From Reticulascus tulasneorum (lineage: Eukaryota > Ascomycota > Sordariomycetes > Glomerellales > Reticulascaceae), in contig LSAX01000001.1 of the NCBI GenBank assembly GCA_001557505.1, forward strand, positions 3,100,001 through 3,164,000: a DNA stretch of 64,000 nt, read 5' to 3'. Of the stretch, positions 21,664 through 34,440 are shown in pieces (position 1 is the stretch's first letter; each line of letters opens with the position of its first letter). Under the pieces are notes generated by a model. That model did no database searches. It saw only the letters and a list, made by a program, of their open reading frames with translations, and was not told where the DNA came from. Position numbers and translations under genes: made by a program.

Positions 21664-22634
21664 TCTGGTTGTCTTTCAGTCAATCATTCCGTCCAGCTCC
21701 AGTGAAATCGCGTGGCAATAAGGTGACCAGCAAAGCCGCTGGCTGCCGGTCTTATCATGAAGTGAATCCGGCAGGGAATTAATCCTCAACGATCCAACTG
21801 GAAGCGTCCACGATGTATTGGGGTCGGCTAATCGATGGGGACTGTTGGCAGCGTCCTCGAAGAGTTGGGTTTGTAGGTCGTCAAATATCATGTTCGTGGC
21901 GATGTATGGAGGTGAGTACTGCGTCACTAATCGCTCATTCAACGAAGGTCCCGATCCCGGTTAGTAGCGTCAGATTGAGACGCCTCGCAGCTCACGGCAG
22001 ACGGAGGTCGGCCACCTCCCAAATGCCAATATATGCGGCCGCTGAAGGGAAGGCGGGCAACTCCGGACAGCTGAGGCCGCGATGCGCTACCTCGCATACA
22101 GAGATACGATTGTGCACTGTGGCGGGCATTCCATGCTAGCAAAAGCCTCTGGGAGTTGGAGAATCCATGCGGTGCGGCCGCTGGCTTCCCTATCGATATG
22201 TGCAATCATGCACCAAACCTTAGGTAGTAGTACCCTTACAGAGGTGTAACGCACTGGCCAGGCCATCCTTGTTCAGGACTAACCCCGCGCGGCTACATCC
22301 AGCACATGCAGAAGATTACCTAGTACCTTATTAGGTGCTTATTCCCCTAAACACATGTCTTGGCACTGGCGCACTGGCCCCTGCCTCTTACCAGGAGCGT
22401 GTTTAATTGAATCGCGCTGGACGGACGTGACAGGACGACGCGACATTGCTTGCACGCGTCTTCCCGGCCCACTTCCTGGCGCGCGGCTGCCACCAATTAA
22501 TCTTCAGCCCTTCGAACGCAGCTTTGATCTGGATCCTTCAATACTCTGACTGCACTTCCAGAATTTCCACCTTTACTCTTTCTTGAACTTTCAGAAAGCA
22601 ATCGACAGTCACGACTCTGTAGTAACCAGCCACA
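21664..22634. other. Divergent promoter region, molybdenum cofactor sulfurase / cdc6
   Basis: 971 bp between divergent starts. No gene is seen. It has ACCTTAGGTAG-type words at 22218-22227 and around 22315-22338, and a GC-rich segment with an ACGCGT at 22454. Confidence 0.45.
22454..22459 (+). promoter_or_regulatory. Possible MCB (MBF-binding) element upstream of cdc6
   Basis: ACGCGT, the MluI cell-cycle box, lies 176 nt before the cdc6 ATG, with a GGCGCGCGG stretch about 20 nt downstream. MBF controls CDC6/cdc18 in yeasts. The hexamer also occurs elsewhere in the window without such context (16184, 31133, 51817), so this is suggestive only. Confidence 0.4.
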
Positions 22635-24520
22635 ATGCCTCGCACTACCCTTGGCAAGCGAACGAGAAATGTCATAGACACAGGTAAGTCTTGTCACGCA
22701 CAGCAGCGAAGGCACCTGCTTACCAGCCAACTCTTTTAGACGAGGTCCAGCTTCCTGTCAAGAGATCCAGACGGCAAGCTCAAGTATCCATTCTTGATGA
22801 CGAGAACCAAGACCCCGAAGCAACTGCCGCACCAGACGCAGACTCTCGCCTGGCGGAGGAGGATGCAGACTTCACTGATCCAACACCTGCCAAACTTCGA
22901 CGGTCCCGATCTCAAAATCTCAAGAAGATAATCCCACTCACTCCCCAAACCCCTCGACACCGAGATGTCTTTGCCAGTTCGCCGAGCACTCCTCGCCAGG
23001 TGGTTATGTCTGCTGGCAAGCTCTTCAAAAGATTGACGCCGCAATCGCCTCTCACACCGAGCTCCATTCAGACTGTGTATCACTCCGCACGTCAGCTCTT
23101 TGCTCGAGGCGCTGATCCAGGCCAACTGGTGGGACGAGAGGCTGAGCGAGAGCAAATGCAGCGGTTCATCCAACGCTGCTCCTCGACCAGCCCGAACGGG
23201 TGTTTATATGTCAGCGGACCGCCAGGCACCGGTAAGAGTGCCATGGTTAAGGAAGTCACACAAGAGATGGCAAAGTCATCAGAGATAAGAAGTGCCTATA
23301 TCAATTGCATGAGCATCAAATCTTCCAAGGACCTCTACAGTTGCTTATTACAAGATCTTGGTCAAGACGACGATTTATCGGAAACAGATGCCATGACCGC
23401 TCTCCAGAAGATGTTCGTCTCGAAAAAGAAAAACGCCGAGGCTTACCTCGTTGTGCTCGATGAGATCGACCACATTCTTACGATGGGGTTAGAGAGTCTA
23501 TATCGACTGTTTGAATGGTCGCTTCAGCAGCCATCCCGACTGGTCCTGGTTGGCATTGCGAATGCGTTGGATTTGACTGATAGATTCCTACCACGTCTCA
23601 AGTCAAAGAACCTCAAGCCGGAACTACTCCCTTTCCATCCGTATACGGCACCTCAGATCAAGAACATTATCACTATCCGCCTGAAGACCCTGCTCTCAAG
23701 CGATAATCAGCAAGCATCAACGCCATTCATCCACCCGGCAGCGATCGAGCTGTGTTCCAGGAAAGTGGCAAGTCAGACGGGTGATCTACGCAAAGCTTTC
23801 GAAATCTGTCGACGAGCCCTGGATTTGGTGGAGTCAGAAGTCAAACATCAGCATGAGACTGAGGCTCGGGAGAAGATCCTGCAAATGACACCATCCCGGA
23901 AACCACTGGGCGAGAACACCAACATGTCATCTCCTGCAAAGAGCAGTGCTCCCAGGAGTGTATCGCAGACAATGGCCGCGTCACTCAAAATTCTAACTGT
24001 TGAGAATGCGCCTCGAGTCACCATTGGTCATTTGAACAAGGTGACCCAGGCAGCTTTCAGCAATGGCACCAACCAACGACTGAAGGCGCTCAATTTACAG
24101 CAGAAGGCAGCGTTGTGTGCTCTGGTTGCAATCGAGAAGCGGAACCGGCTGGCAAGAACGGCGACAGGTCTTACGACGCCCTCAAAAGCACACACTGCGG
24201 CACCAACTGTCAAGATATTATACGATACATACTCCGTACTCTGCACCCGGGACTCGGTGCTTCACCCTCTGTCCAGCTCGGAATTTCGAGAAGTCGTTGG
24301 AAGCCTCGAAGCTCTTGGCCTAATCAACCCATTTGACGGCAAAACTGGCAGCTTGACAGTGAACCAGACACCAAGCAAGAGAATGCGACGAGGCGGGTTT
24401 CCGAGCGGCGAGGAGAAGAGGGTCGCCAGCAGTGTTGGAGAGAAGGAGATTGAACAAGTTGCGGACGGGGTTGGTGCAGGCATCCTGATGAGCATTCTCA
24501 GCGGGGAGGCATTGGACTGA
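22635..24520 (+). CDS. cdc6: Cdc6/Cdc18 replication licensing ATPase
   Basis: Two exons, 22635-22683 and 22740-24520, encode 609 residues. The N-terminal 130 residues are basic and dotted with TP/SP sites (LTPQTPRH, SPSTPRQ, TPQSPLTPSS), as expected of CDK targets. The AAA+ domain has Walker A GPPGTGKS (176-183), Walker B VVLDEID (254-260), a sensor region GIANALDLTDR and sensor 2-like GDLRKAFE. A C-terminal winged helix covers about 440-590. The size and N-terminal TP-rich region fit Cdc6 rather than Orc1, which would have a BAH domain. Cdc6 loads MCM2-7 with ORC and Cdt1 at origins in G1. The start exon is short (16 codons), fixed by MPRTTLGKR. Confidence 0.93.
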
Positions 24521-25842
24521 AATTTATGGGAGTGAAGATCATGATAGTGAGCGTTCTAGCTTACTGCATTGCATGCATTGTGGGCATTTTCACCGGCGTT
24601 GAGGAGGTTGGACTGGCTTGTTTATGATGTTGGTCGATGGGCAGATCAGCAGCAAGCATCAAATTTTGGAAGGCTCGGATTGTTTGACAACTGGATGCTT
24701 TGCTTGCGGGACTTGTCGCGAGCACCGCTGATTCCTCCATACCTTAGGTAGAGGAGGACGATGGACAACGATAGATGCCACAGAGGGTATTAGTGAGTGT
24801 TAGTATTAATAGAAATGCTACCAATGGACTCAAACAGACAGTGCCATGGAAAAGCCCTGCTGAATATGTTGCGTGAAGTCCTTTTGCGGTTGAAACTAAA
24901 TAAAAACGAAACAACGAAACAACGAAACCCTGTTCGTTACCGGTTCCCTACCCTCAGTCAACCATGAACGTCTTTTGGTGTTTCTTGTTACGTCCCGAAC
25001 GGTGCATCAGGTACGGACCCCTACCCACGGCTTTGCATCATATCATGGCGCCGACACACACTAATAATGCTATTCTAATTAATCGTAGGTGCATGCCATG
25101 AAGTGAGCACGTACCCGCCCCTATTTTTAAACACCCTTCTCCGTCCGTAATCGTACGAAGGCAAATCATCCGTCAATCCCCCCATCCTACTGTGGCACTT
25201 GTCGGGGCACACGGCTCGGTTTAACTTTGTTTTCTCCCTGCTGAGTCTACTGCTGTATGGTCAGCACTATCAGCTACCTATGGAGGGAGGGAGTTCGCCA
25301 AGTTTGTATTTCCACGACCCATCAAGTGAAGGGAACTACATATCTACCAAGGCTAGACCTAGGTACCGGTCGTGGGAAGGTATCGTGTTGGTACCATATT
25401 ATTAATGCGTAGCCCGTATCCAGTACGCTAATGTCTGCTGTTACACAACCCACCTTAGGCAGACTAAGGCATCAGTACCTTAACTTACCTCGTACCGTCC
25501 GCTGAGGTGTGCCAAAGATTTGCCTGAGGAAAGATTCGGGAAAGTAAAGGCGCCTGTCGGTCGGCGCCCCCCTTGACTGGAAAAGGCACGCCCCCCCCGG
25601 CACACCCGGCAATCTGAGACTGAGAACCCTCTCGATTCCAGAAACAATGAAGCTTTCTTGGCAAGGCTCACTATTCTTCCTTGGCATATGCAACCCAAGA
25701 CCATCACTTCCAAGTCTCTCACTTATCCCAGCCCGCAATCTATCATCAAATCATTTTGCATCGCACAGCTCTTTGCGAGTCCTGGCGTCGGACAAGAGCG
25801 GAGAAAAACAACCGGATTGATTTTGTCGAGCATTGCGTCTGC
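24521..25842. other. Gene-free stretch and palF promoter
   Basis: 1.3 kb. Contains ACCTTAGGTA at 24741-24750, GACCTAGGTACCGGTC at 25357-25372 and CACCTTAGG around 25451. The frame containing palF is open upstream to 25681, so the choice of the ATG at 25843 rests on the usual PalF N-terminus. Confidence 0.4.
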
Positions 25843-28311
25843 ATGACCGTGAATGTGGACGTCGTGGGTGCCGCCTCTCCTCCCCATCCTCCTCCTCCCC
25901 CTTCTTCCTCGACGAGACACGACCCGACCAGCCGCCGCCGTTCCTTCGCAGCATTAATGGGCGCGTACTCGACTTCCAACGGTTCAGCTGAAGACACACC
26001 TTCCAGTCGCTCGTTCTTTTCCAGGTTCTCCTTACCAATCCGCTCGCGGACGCGCAACCTTGCCGATTTCCACATCCGCCCAGTCGAACCCCATCGCCAG
26101 TACTCGGCCGGCGATCACGTCCATGGCGCCGTTGTGCTGACCATCGTCAAGCCTGTCCGCATCACCCACCTCACCGTCGCCCTGCATGGCTTCGTTCGCG
26201 TACACAAGAACCCCGCGGCCGGCACCGAGCCCGTCACGAACCCCTCGCTGGCGGGTCGCGGACAGTATCACGGAAACGGGTATGCGTCGCTGTTTCAGGA
26301 CGAGCAGGTGCTGAGTGGCGAGGGCAGGCTGGAGGTCGGGAAATACGAGTTTAATTTCGACTTGGTATTTCCAGAAAAGGGCCTCCCGAGCAGCATTGAT
26401 GTACGATCCCTGACCCGCGCTTGCTTACTGATTGCGGGAACGCGCTGACACATTCTGATGACTGTCTAGTTTGAAAGAGGCACCATTTCCTACATGGTCA
26501 CCGCAACTCTCACCCGCCCGACATCGATTTCGCCCACGACAACATGTGATAGGAAAATATCGCTGGTTGAGAAGGTCGACATCGGCCCGCTCGTCCCCCC
26601 GCGGGCGCGAACGATATACCTCGAGCCGATATCCAAGAGGTCCAAGAAGAGAAGGCCGACAGGCTCGGAGAAGGCGCCGGCTGCCCTTGAAGCCCAAGAT
26701 CAGAGCGATGATCAAGAGTGCGCCATCGAGCCGACTGTTCTGTCAGAAGAACCAGCAGCGGACTTGCCAGGCCTGCCACGGAGCCCGGTCCAGGCTGACA
26801 TACGGAGTGAATTCAGTGGCGAGAGCAGTGTGAGCACGAGCACAGGTATTAGCCTGAGAGGTACCGATGGCACGCAGGCGACAAACGCTGCTGCTGCGGC
26901 AAATTCCAAGATGCAGGCCGTGGACGAAAAGACGATTACTGCTACGATCGAGCTGTTGAAAGGCGGCTGCCTACCGGGAGACACGATTTCGGTAAAAGTC
27001 TCGGTACAGCACATCAAAAGGATCAAGAGCATGCACGGAGTTATTGTTACCATGTTTCGACAAGGAAGGATTGACTCTGCCCCGCCAACGCTGCTACTCG
27101 CCAACAAGCGACCGAAAGACGACCCTAAGCGTTTAGAGAAGGAAGAACTCTACCCAAGGTCGCGGACAGGACTAGGCGGCCTCTCTTTGAGTTCAACCAC
27201 GTCTCTGAGTGTGTTTCGGAAGGATTTGTCTCAAGCGGTGGCACCGCTGATCATTGATCCGGTGAAGTTGGACACAACTGTGACGGCCTCGGTCAAAGTG
27301 CCCGAAGATGTTTTCCCAACGATAAAAGGAGTTCCAGGAGACATGATCAGCTTCAAGTATCAGCTAGAGGTCCTTGTTGACCTCGGTGGCAGGCTCGCAA
27401 GTCAACTTCAAGGTGGTGGCCAATCGAGGGTGGGCCAGTTTGCACCGACGCAAGGCGCATCAGAAGGAAACAACACAGTGATCACATCGTGGGGTGGAAA
27501 TGTTGTCGACACTGACCGTTTAAGACGCGAAAAAGGCGTGATATCTGTCGTCTTCGAGGTTATCGTAGGGTCGGTCGACAGCACGAGGGTGCGTGGGAGG
27601 AGCAATACCCTCAGGACGTATCAAGTACAGGAGGCCTCGATAAGCCAAGACGATTTGATCAGCCCTTGGGACGTCGATAACCTAGGTGAACCAGACGATG
27701 GTTTCTATCCGGAAGCCACCCCTCATTATCATCCTCCACTGAGTAGACAACCTACTGGCGCATTTCCAGTCAATCCGCCAGAGACGGAAGCCCCAGCATA
27801 TATAGCTGACCCCGAGATACCAGACGAAAATGGGCTCACGGACAAGGAGCGAGTGCGGCTTCTAGAAGAACGGCTACTACCAAGCCAGCCGCCGCAAGCA
27901 TCAGAAGCTGGCCCGTCCGGAGCGTCGGCACCGGAGCCAAATATCTATGACGCCGAAGATGAAACGCCGCAAGAACCACGTCCAGCCTATGGGGATGATA
28001 TCTCCAATGCCCCTTCAGCCCCAACATTAGAGGATCTCTCATCCGGTGCAACAGACCAGGCGGCGGATGATAAGAGAGAGCTCGAGAGGCAAAGGTTGTT
28101 GAACGAAGCCAGCGTCCCTCCTGAATTTCCAGAGGACTACGAGGCCGGTCCAAGCCGGGTAGGCCCTCACACCGGGAACGTGGAACCGTCGGCGCCAATG
28201 TTGACCGAGGATGAGGGGTACGGGCCGCATTACACGTACGGTGCGGAAGCGAGGTCGCCATTGCAGACGCATCCAAACGGATCAGAACCATTGCCGAGGT
28301 ACGAACGATGA
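25843..28311 (+). CDS. palF: pH-response arrestin PalF/Rim8
   Basis: Two exons, 25843-26400 and 26470-28311, encode 799 residues. The start MTVNVDVV matches the family; longer upstream reading is ignored. The arrestin N domain begins near residue 75 with TRNLADFHIRPVEPHRQYSAGD and contains VRITHLTVALHGF. The split point SSIDFERGTISYMV is restored by splicing. TTTCDRKISLVEKVDI and RTIYLEPIS lead into a linker, and the arrestin C domain spans about 340-570 (ELLKGGCLPGDTISVKV, FKYQLEVLVDLGG). The C-terminal 200 residues are disordered and acidic, with PPEFPEDYEAG and a final LPRYER. PalF binds the pH sensor PalH, is ubiquitinated at alkaline pH, and recruits ESCRT proteins so that PacC is processed. 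Confidence 0.94.
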
Positions 28312-29965
28312 GAAAAGACACACTGGATCTGAGCAAGTCCAAAACAGGAGCCCAGGACATCATTGTCGCGCGGGCTTTGCTTCTGCGCCGCCATGGCAGT
28401 CGCCAGCATCGTCACTACCGAAGGCAAGTGGCAGGTCAAAGGGTTATCAGACGCTGGAACTCAGCAAATCATGGCCACGCCGAGATGCACAGAGACTGTG
28501 TTCCCAGAGGGGAGGCGGATGAAGGAGGACGATCACCCAAGAGAGCTTGTTGTCCGCGATATGATGGATATTGCGTGACGCCATGGGTACTGGCATGAGA
28601 CGAACATCTCGTGTGGAGTCGTCGAGACAGCGAAATGATCATGACTGCATATTTCTATCTACGCTGCGTCAGATGGGGCGTACCTTGGCGCATTCGGCTT
28701 ATAGAGAACCTACGGGAAGGGATGGCGAAAGTGTATAATTTTGTGTATAGGAGGACACGACTTGCATATAATGGAATCAAACATCATATAGACGCACTCT
28801 TTCGGCAGCCAACATGTACCTGCCATGAATGACAGCTAAAAGCCCGGGGTGCTTGGAAGCCCACTGTAGCCTTTAATTCAAGTGATCGCAAGCAGCATTA
28901 AACCATCCTGAGGATTCTAGGATTCCCGTCCATCACTCCGTCTTGCGTATAGGCCGGTTTTGAATGTATATGAAGCCAACAGCGATTCAGACCCGAAATC
29001 TAAGCCCTTCAGCAAGCGTATTAGTGGGACTGAACGGATCATGCCGGTCAGAATTACGATTCGTGTGGCGTTGTGGACATTGGCCCGCAATGAGTCGTCA
29101 ATTGATGAGGTGCCCAGACATCAAACCGTCCGTCAGCCCGTTCGCCGCAAAGCTTGGCGAGCGCTAGAACCCCATCCAGCGCAAAAAACGCAGATTCCAG
29201 CCTCCCGGATATGCGGCACGTTTCTTCGCTAAGGACGGAAAGGAACCAGGGAGGGAGGGGGGGTTCAGTGGGGCCCTCGATGCCTAGAAGTTAATGTGCC
29301 TCACGGCCACAGGCTGCGTCAGCTACCTTACCTCCATGTTTACGCACCACAGGGATCATTTCACTTCAAGGTTTCTCCGACCGAGCAAGGTGTTTAGGCC
29401 TGGGTAGCAAGCTAATACGGGAGCGTGCTAAGGTAGGTGGGTAGGCATGGTAGCAGCAGGTACTTTGAGGTACCTACTTTTCTGGCACCGCCGACGCCCG
29501 ACAAACCCTTACTTTAAGTGCCTAGGCCCGGGGAAAGGCTGAGCGTGGGATAAATTAATTTAAAAAGGCAGAGGCACCGAGTCAGGAATGGAAGTGTCAT
29601 TCATTTGACGAGTTCGCGGAAGAGCGAGGCAGGCTTGCCGACTTGTGAGGAAGTAAGTTTGGTAGTGAGAATAATTATCCTGCTCAGCCAGCGCCTTCGT
29701 CCGACTACTTGCACCATTCCGTTTACCAAGCCCCCCAGTCCCACCCCATAAGTACACTCTTGTATCTCCAACAGAGGCGTCTGGACTCTCACCCCGCCAC
29801 TGTGCCTATATACCTAAGAAGGTAGTCTGCTCTTCACCCACATCCACCCGGACGCTTTCTTTTCCATTTTATCGCTGCCCCTTCTACATGCCGAGCTTGG
29901 ATCAGTTTAACCTCTGATTGCCGTATACAGATACAAACAGCTGCCAATTCCAGCATATCCCGAAC
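28312..29965. other. Gene-free stretch
   Basis: 1.65 kb between palF and the CYSTM gene. Open frames at 28308-28832 and 28960-29232 occur in several overlapping phases and have no family features. Clustered AGGTA/TACCT words occur at 29321-29332, 29440-29478 and 29811-29824. The last 200 bp are CT-rich promoter sequence. Confidence 0.4.
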
Positions 29966-30466
29966 ATGGCAAGCCAGGAATACTACAACCCCGGCAGCGG
30001 CGGCGGTGGTGGTGGAGGAGGAGGTGGTGGCTACCAGCAAGGTTACCAGCAGAACTACCCGCCGCAAAACTATCCCCAGCAACCCCAAGCTGTAAAACCC
30101 GCGTCTCCCCATCTCATCGCCCTGCGCGAAATAGCTAACGCGGATGACAGGCATACGGCTCTCCATCGCCGCAGCCGGGCTACAACCAGAACCAGGATCA
30201 GGGCTACTACCCGCCTCAAGGCCAGCCGCCCATGCAGTACCAGCAACAACAACCGCAGCATCAAGGCCGTCCTCAGAAGCAGAGCGGCGGCGGCAATAAA
30301 GGCTGCCTCGCGGCTTGCCTGGCTGCGCTGTGCTGCTGCTGCGTCGTCGATGAGACATGCGAATGCTGTGCCGAGTGGTAGGTGTCGCCCCGCCGCCTCA
30401 TTGTGACGGACCGGAGCGAGAGCTGACCATTTTGCTAGTTGTGAGTGCTGTGTCGATATGTGCTAG
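29966..30466 (+). CDS. Gly/Gln/Pro-rich CYSTM-type tail-anchored protein, 126 residues
   Basis: Three exons, 29966-30091, 30151-30377 and 30439-30466. The N-terminal part has 11 consecutive Gly, then YQQ/NYPP repeats. The second exon continues Q/P-rich (PQPGYNQNQDQGYYPPQGQP) and ends in GCLAACLAALCCCCVVDETC. The third adds the final CECCVDMC. This is the layout of CYSTM proteins: a disordered, Pro/Gln-rich head and a Cys-rich C-terminal membrane module. The nine-codon last exon is supported by its Cys pattern; without it the protein would stop after AEW. Such proteins are membrane-associated and linked to stress tolerance in yeasts and plants; the exact role here is unknown. Confidence 0.85.
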
Positions 30467-31176
30467 ACGCTCGTCGGGGATATGAGAGGGGGTTCATTTC
30501 CCAGGGGATTGCTGATGACAGGATGAGGTGATGCGCGGTTTACTTGAGGCATTGGAGTTCAGGATTGAGCGCACTTTCTTGGTTGTTTATCTTTGTTCAG
30601 GTGGGTGGTTTTTGGGATTCTGGCATCGAGTACAGGAACTTGGATTGGTGGCTATTCAGGGCAGAAGGTTCATTTTATCTGCGAGGCTATCAATCATTCA
30701 TTGTAATGCTTGCCATTCCCAGTCGTCCAGGAGGACGAAGCTATCGCTAGCAGGCTCTTGACTCTCTTGCGATACCAGCGGCAAGCAGTCTGCTTCGATA
30801 CTTGAAAGACAACCTAGTAGCTCTTGGATTTATGGGACGTATGGCAAGGTGGGTGCCCCGAGCTTCCCGGCATACGCGCCTACATATGGGGCGTTCGCAG
30901 ACAGCGATCAAAGGCTTGTTAAGTGTGCATATCAGCACGTACTACGTCACAGCGAGAGAACTCGAGATCTGAAGGCTCCAACTGGACACTACTGGAAGGT
31001 CTGGGCATGCCCGAGGTTGTCGAGTATCTGGCACCTTTCCAATTCCACTTTGCTATCAGATGCGATGACCACCTAGAGTCCTACGAACGAGAAAGGGAAA
31101 CCCCCAAACTGAGGACCAGGTTATGATTTGCACGCGTGAACAAGACTTTTCTATCCATCTCATACCCCAGATACCT
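30467..31176. other. Convergent intergenic region
   Basis: 710 bp between the CYSTM gene (+) and the abp1 stop (-). No gene or notable repeat is seen. Confidence 0.4.
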
Positions 31177-33646
31177 TTAAGAATCCAGTTGGACGTAGTT
31201 GGCCGGGAACAGGCCCGACTTTCCCTTGTAGTGTCCAAACCACCAGTCCTCGTCGGGGAACTCAAGATTCGTGACCGTGGAGCCCTCTGCGAAACTCAGT
31301 TCTAGATGCACATGTTAGCAACGCTCAATGCTACCGCTGAAGTTGGCTTACCATTGTCCTCGGCAGCTTCATAATCGAACAATGCCGTGGCAGTCGCGCC
31401 GTCCCCAGCTTCTTGTTCAGGTTCGGGCTCCGGTTCGGGCTGTGCTGGAGCGGGAGGGGGAACGGGACGGGCTGCTGGGCCCGGCCCCGGCTCATCCTCA
31501 ACAAGCTCGACATAGTTGCTTGGGAACAGGCCACTTTCACCTCTGGAGTTAGTGCCCATCCACCAATCATCATCCACCATCTCGATGTTGGTGACGAATT
31601 CGCCTTCTCGAAGCTCAATCTCGTTGTCTTCAGCCTTCTCATAGTCGTATTGAATCACGGCGCGCTTACCACCAGACTGCGATTGGCTGGCTGCTACTTG
31701 GCTGTGGCCAAATTCTTCTGTCGCCACCGCGGTTGCAGCACCTCGGCCAACGTTTCGTGGCTCCTCGTGCAGCTCTTCTTCCTTAGGAAGCTCCTCTTCA
31801 ATTTCTTGCGTTGGCACAGGGCGAGGGGGGTGGCGTTCCTCGGGTGCTTCCAGATGCGTCTCCTGACTACGTGCAACGGGCACGGCAACACGCACTGGTG
31901 AGTGCTCAGGTTCATCGTAGCCTCTATCGTCTTCTTCCTCCTCCTCGTCTGTGACAGGGGGAGGTCGAGAAGGCAGCCCAGGAAGAGCAAATCCACCAGA
32001 GGGTCGCGTGTTGCTGGGCAGAGGAGGCGGGCTAGGCTCATCAGGCTCATCCCGAGAGGACCCGTGAGGGATGGATGGAGCACCAGCTGAGATTGGCGGC
32101 GCATTCTTAAATCGATCTCTCAAAGCTGAAACGCCACCTGCTGGCGACGAAGGTTCCTCGACGCTGCGTTGGGAACCTTCCCCAGTGTTCTGCTCGCTGA
32201 TTTGGCCAGTGCGTCCATAAGCCGGGGTCTGAATAGGAGCCCAACTCTTGCCGCTGTAACCACTTCTCCATTCGCTGCCGCTCTTCTGGACGCCGATGGG
32301 GGATGCCATAGGAGGGGATACGGTGCTTCCGGCACTTCCAATACTCCCTCCTTGCGCAGCTTTCTTTTCTGCCCAAAGCTGCGCTGGCGTCTTCCCGCCC
32401 TTGTCGGCAAAAGTTCGACTGGCAGCACCGACAGGCGCGGCTGCTGGAAGAGATGGACCTCCGAAACCAAGGCCGCCAGGAGTAGGCGCCTTTGTGCCGG
32501 TGAAGCTGGATCCACCGAACTTCTTGGCCACTTGTGGTTTTGGAAGTGAGGTCAACCGTTCCGACTGCGAGAATGCCGCGCTTCGCTCGGCCAAGGACTT
32601 GGGTTGCTCAGATTCCTCAGGAGTAGGCTCGATAGGTTCAGACGGCTTCTGGGATTTCGCCCGGATGGCGGCGATGTCCACCTTACCAACAGGTTCATAA
32701 GAGCCCTTCACAGGAGCAGGTCGATCGTCTTCCTTTCGCTGGGCTGCGGCGCGGATGGCGGAAATATCCACCTTTCCAATAGGCTGATAAGCGCCTCTGA
32801 CAATGTCAGGCCGGTCGTCTTCTTTGCTGTGCCCGTTGAACCCGGATGGTTCTTGTCGCTGCTTCATGAGCTCCGACATGTTGACCTTTGTTGGCTTGTA
32901 TGCTGATTCCACCTTTTCAAGCTGCGTCCGGGACACTTGCGGAGCATCTGCTCCCCAGCCGTCGTCATCAGCATTGCCAGTTCTCCTGTTTCGAGCGGCC
33001 ACGATTGGGTTGACAGACCCAGCGAAGGATGTAGTAGGCGTAAAGACGGGTTTCGAAGCAACAGGTGGAGGCGCGGGGGCTGGAATCGAGGAACTGCCCG
33101 CCGAATATTTGGATCCGGATGCATCGGCTACCTTGCGCACAATACTCTCCGGGTCGAGGTCGTTTTCTGATCGGGCTGTTATCTGGACATGGTAACCATG
33201 AAGAACCTTGGAAACAGCTGCCAGATGGCTCGTGAAGTAACCCTTGGTTCTCTCGGGAACACCACCACCACACCAGGCGATGAGGGCATACTTGGGGAGG
33301 CCACTGTTGGGGTCCTTGACCTTTACAAAAGCAAATTGAATACGGCCCTCACTGAACTCTTCGATCAATTCCGATAACTCTCCATCTGCGATTGTGAACA
33401 GGCAGCTGTTAGCGCTTGCCATCGCGGCCGCATTTGGGGAATATGCCTACCACCGGTGGTCTGGACCTTGAGCACACTCTCCTTGGTCCCACTATCTACG
33501 AAGGCATTCGCGAGTGGAGCCTGAACCGAGAAGAGCGCCCATTGAGCGTACGTCGAGGAGTTCGAGGACGGGTTGGGTCCGTTGATTACCCCTTGGTAGC
33601 TACTTTTGATGGAGGGTCCGTTTGAGGAGAGATTGAGTGACGCCAT
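31177..33646 (-). CDS. abp1: Actin-binding protein Abp1 (ADF-H domain, two SH3 domains)
   Basis: Three exons on the minus strand, 33646-33451, 33385-31352 and 31301-31177, encode 784 residues. An ADF-homology domain fills residues 1-140 (MASLNLSSNG, YAQWALFSV, KDPNSGLPKYALIAWCGGGV). A long central region has repeats of the type YEPVGKVDIAAIRA and many Pro and Glu. Two SH3 domains end the protein: one near 630-690 (AVIQYDYEKAEDNEIELREG, DDDWWMG) and one at the C-terminus (ATALFDYEAAEDNELSFAEG, EDWWFGHYKGKSGLFPANYV). The second SH3 domain is only complete after splicing exon 3. Abp1 works at cortical actin patches in endocytosis, activates Arp2/3 and recruits Ark/Prk kinases and Sjl2. Yeast Abp1 has one SH3 domain; two are usual in filamentous fungi. 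Confidence 0.94.
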
Positions 33647-34440
33647 TGCGTAAGCAGGCAATAGATGCTGACGATCAAGAATCGCAAGTCTCTTTGAAAG
33701 ACAGAGAACAATGGGGGGTTAGAGATAGAGCGAAGGTATCCTCTGTAGGAAGAAGCCCTTCGGACAGCTTCCAGTGTCTGACGGCGGGAAGAGCTGACGT
33801 AGCAAACAAATGCGGCTCAGACGGCGGAGGAGGGTTGGTGTTGAAGAGGCTGTGCAAGTGTTCCAGCACAGGCCTGCCTGCAGATGGATTACGCGGAAAG
33901 ACTGGCTGGTTGTGGTATTAGGGAGCCCTGGTGCGGGGCAGGCCAGGAGCTCACCTTGGCTGTGGCGGGGGGGTAAGCCTGGGGGGGGGGAGGAAGAAGA
34001 ATGAATCAATGAATATTTGAAAGCGGTTATGCAATTAGGCCCAATAAATCTTGCGCGAAATGACGCAACCAACCAGATTTGCTAGGAATGGTATGTTCCC
34101 GACGGCATTATTGAGTTATACGTTCTCATTATGCAAAGACTCGCGCAATTGCCCCTCCAAAAAATTGCCCCGCGAATGGGAGACACCAGGAAAATGATTA
34201 ATCACCCATTCATTTTTACATTTACTCAACTGATCTGACGAAAGACTCTTACCAACCTTCTCTTCCCTTGAGCTGGATAAACTCGGTAACCGAAGCAGCC
34301 GAATCCATCTCACTTCCTGCGTACCATTTCAAATCGAGCACGTTGCTAAGGATATCGTGGAGGCGACAGACAGGAAACCCCGTCCAAGCGCATAGCTTAA
34401 CATCTCCAAAGTGCGCGATAACCTCTGATTGCAAATCACG
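33647..34440. other. Divergent promoter region abp1 / monothiol glutaredoxin
   Basis: 794 bp between start codons; no gene seen. It contains a G-rich tract near 33966-33992 and AT-rich sequence around 34000-34100. Confidence 0.4.
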
